64,000 nt of DNA. It comes from Epiperipatus broadwayi (taxonomy: Eukaryota; Onychophora; Udeonychophora; Euonychophora; Peripatidae). The translations under genes and the position numbers were made by a program. Location of the stretch: the NCBI GenBank assembly GCA_028023455.1, contig JAQFVV010012416.1:4879594-4943593 (forward strand), read 5' to 3'. The stretch's first letter is position 1, and each line of letters begins with the position of its first letter. The notes under the pieces were generated by a model. It did not search any database and had not been told where the DNA came from. It worked only from the letters and a program-made list of their open reading frames with translations. Positions 62,038 to 64,000 of this stretch are shown piece after piece.

Positions 62038-64000
62038 CTGAACATTGCAACAAAGCACCACACAATAAGCATGCAAGAACAAACAGTTATCATGAGAAAA
62101 AAAACATGAAGTGGTTTAAGAGTTATTTCTTAGTTAAACCCTAACTTTTCTTGAAACATACATATGTAAATTTTTATGTCCTAGAGAAAAAGTTCATAAG
62201 CAAAGCATATTTTCCAAGTTAATTTAAATTATGTGTAATCTAAAATAACTATTTATTAATGTTAAACAGATCAAAACATCAAGACTGTATTTAAAAAATG
62301 TGCAAAGTAAATTAAGTTTTTACATTCATACTAAAAATTTAAAAGTAGTAATTCATTCTACTTGCACCATTCCAAAAGCTGAATATTATATATATATATA
62401 TTCAGCTTAGTTTCTCCTGCTTATAATAGATGGCTCTAAAGAATGTGTTGAATGCAAAAACGGTCACAAAAGTCAAAGGTAAAAAAAATATAAGATTACA
62501 TATGTTACATTGTAATTTCTAAAAATACACACAGCATATATTTGAAGAAAAAACACACATAATAGTATTTTGTGTGTGTTTTTTTTAAAAAAAATAAACA
62601 AATATACAGAACATACTTTCCCCTATTAGTCCATTGCTTTGTTCAGTAGTCTATTTTAAATAAATAGGTAAAACAGACTTTTTAAATAAATAGCTCACTG
62701 CAGAACAAAGGCTTCTCAAGCAGCCACTTATAGATGAACATTAATAAAAAAGACAGTACTATCTAGGCTTTTTAATTGCTGATGGTGAAGATCTGAGTAG
62801 TTTTCTATATTAGCTTTATGTACTAATTACGAATAGCAACTGAGAAAAAAATCGTAAACCTTTTGCAGTACAAAAGCCTTTCCAATAGCTCTTTAAACAA
62901 AAAGGGTGATGGAAAAGATATACTAATTAAGACCAAGTGATCATGGTTTAAATGATGTTGCATCTCTGTTTCATGTGCTATCCAAAGATATCTATTTAAT
63001 AACTAATGCGAATGACTAACTGGGTTGGCTATAGACCAGTTACATGAGAAAAAAACATTGTTTCTTAAAAAAATTTCATTTGACCCAGGTTCGAACCCCA
63101 ATTGTAGGCATACTATAAGATGCTTATAAATAAATACTAGTAGTATTTTCTACAGTTTTTAAAAACATAGTTTTTTAGGTTCGTCTCAGAAGCCAAAAGT
63201 GATTGACTTGGCCATGCTATTGTTTGGTGCACACTAATGAACCATTTCAATTGGTATGTACTATTATTCTGTCAAAAAGTTAGGAATGTCAACGTATTTT
63301 TTATAACTCAGTTTATTAAAACATAATATGCAGATGTGATATTTGCCCCTTAATATAGCTATTAAAAAAGAATAAAATTAGCTCCGAACTATGTAGTGTA
63401 ATAGTTTGTGCGATTTTCTGTGTTAAAATAAAGCACTTGACTGTTTAAATTCTTAAATACTTATTCATAAAGATATTTAATATGTTCCTTAGTGTTCAGA
63501 TCTATGGTTCACTTAATGAAGAGAGTGTATAGTGGAAAAAGAATAGTCTGAATTTTTAGATGGATGTTGGCTTACGATCTTATAAACTTACATATTTTTT
63601 AAAGAGTGCTGAAACTTTACATTTCTAATTGGTTACAATAATTTATAATGCAGTAATTAGTTATTATGATTATAATTGGATAAATTGGTAAAGATTCAAA
63701 ACCATAAAATACAAAATCCCCTCAATCTATTAGTTTAGGTAGTATATAACCATTTCTGTATTTGTCAAAAGCTATTCCTGATCACGCTTAAAAAAATAAA
63801 CTAAATCTACAGAAAATGGCTATCATTGGATAATATATATATAAACAAATAAAGTAATGGAAATAACAGGTAAACTAACATATTTTCCTTGGTGGTCCAT
63901 TCTTTTGGTTTTTTTTTTTAAAGAGAAACAAGCTGCCACTTGGTTTTTCAGCTGCAGATATTATTTATAAACTTGAGGAACTGTGTGCAGTTTATAAAGA
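62038..64000. other. Intron 5' of exon A
   Basis: AT-rich. A perfect-looking (TA)n hairpin with AAGCTGAATAT / ATATTCAGCTT ends lies at 62376-62408. No VWC exon is visible, so the next exon upstream is outside the window. Confidence 0.5.
63010..63110 (+). repeat. Possible SINE head with B-box-like string
   Basis: ACCCAGGTTCGAACCCCAA at about 63088 contains the pol III B box GGTTCGAAC. An A-box-like GACTAACTGGG lies about 70 bp upstream, a wider spacing than in a true tRNA. The flanking bases cannot form a proper T-arm, so a SINE relic is more likely than a tRNA gene. Confidence 0.3.

Noticed and set aside
60654-60857. 67-codon open frame with hydrophilic composition
   Set aside because: No motif, no splice context and no repeat in the window; indistinguishable from chance in AT-rich DNA.
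63085-63110. Possible tRNA gene
   Set aside because: A B box is present but the T-arm cannot pair and the A-to-B spacing is too long for a tRNA; kept only as a possible SINE head.

Overview
This is an AT-rich (by eye a little under 30% G+C) stretch of animal nuclear DNA. It has long introns, consensus GT/AG splice sites and many decayed transposons, and no sign of bacterial or organellar gene organisation. The clade cannot be fixed from the sequence alone. Very low GC, long introns, hAT, Penelope-like and RTE-like relics and tRNA-headed SINEs would suit a cephalopod mollusc or an arachnid, among others.

The one host gene is a secreted, cysteine-rich protein made of von Willebrand factor type C (VWC) repeats, encoded on the minus strand across almost the whole window. 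I reconstruct 13 exons (5' to 3': 62037-61867, 53451-53269, 47366-47184, 45560-45390, 38992-38899, 35126-35035, 34948-34787, 30886-30793, 30689-30516, 15535-15264, 7752-7650, 7147-7059, 470-324). They sum to 1935 nt, or 645 codons, with a continuous reading frame and compatible phases at every junction. They encode ten complete VWC domains plus a half domain at each end. The start, signal peptide and stop all lie outside the window. The best family match is kielin/chordin-like protein (KCP), a BMP-binding extracellular modulator. CRIM1- or BMPER-type proteins are less likely given the number of domains.

Everything else is intron. It holds: (i) a repeated palindromic element, here called R1, with at least 14 copies or fragments; (ii) a tRNA-headed SINE-like family, R2; (iii) a 2.4 kb hAT (Charlie/GTF2IRD2-like) transposon with 15 bp terminal repeats and an 8 bp target duplication, nested inside an R1 copy; (iv) a second, truncated hAT; (v) Penelope-like relics with a GIY-YIG endonuclease; (vi) RTE-like LINE reverse-transcriptase tails; (vii) several large unrelated foldback elements, the strangest at 40.3-40.75 kb with five alternating copies of one module; (viii) a direct-repeat pair at 23.2-24.5 kb in purine-biased decayed sequence; (ix) a homopolymer-riddled segment at 17.1-17.6 kb that looks like poorly polished assembly.

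No insertion interrupts a VWC exon. The genes do not form a pathway: there is one host gene, and its introns act as a reservoir for mobile DNA.
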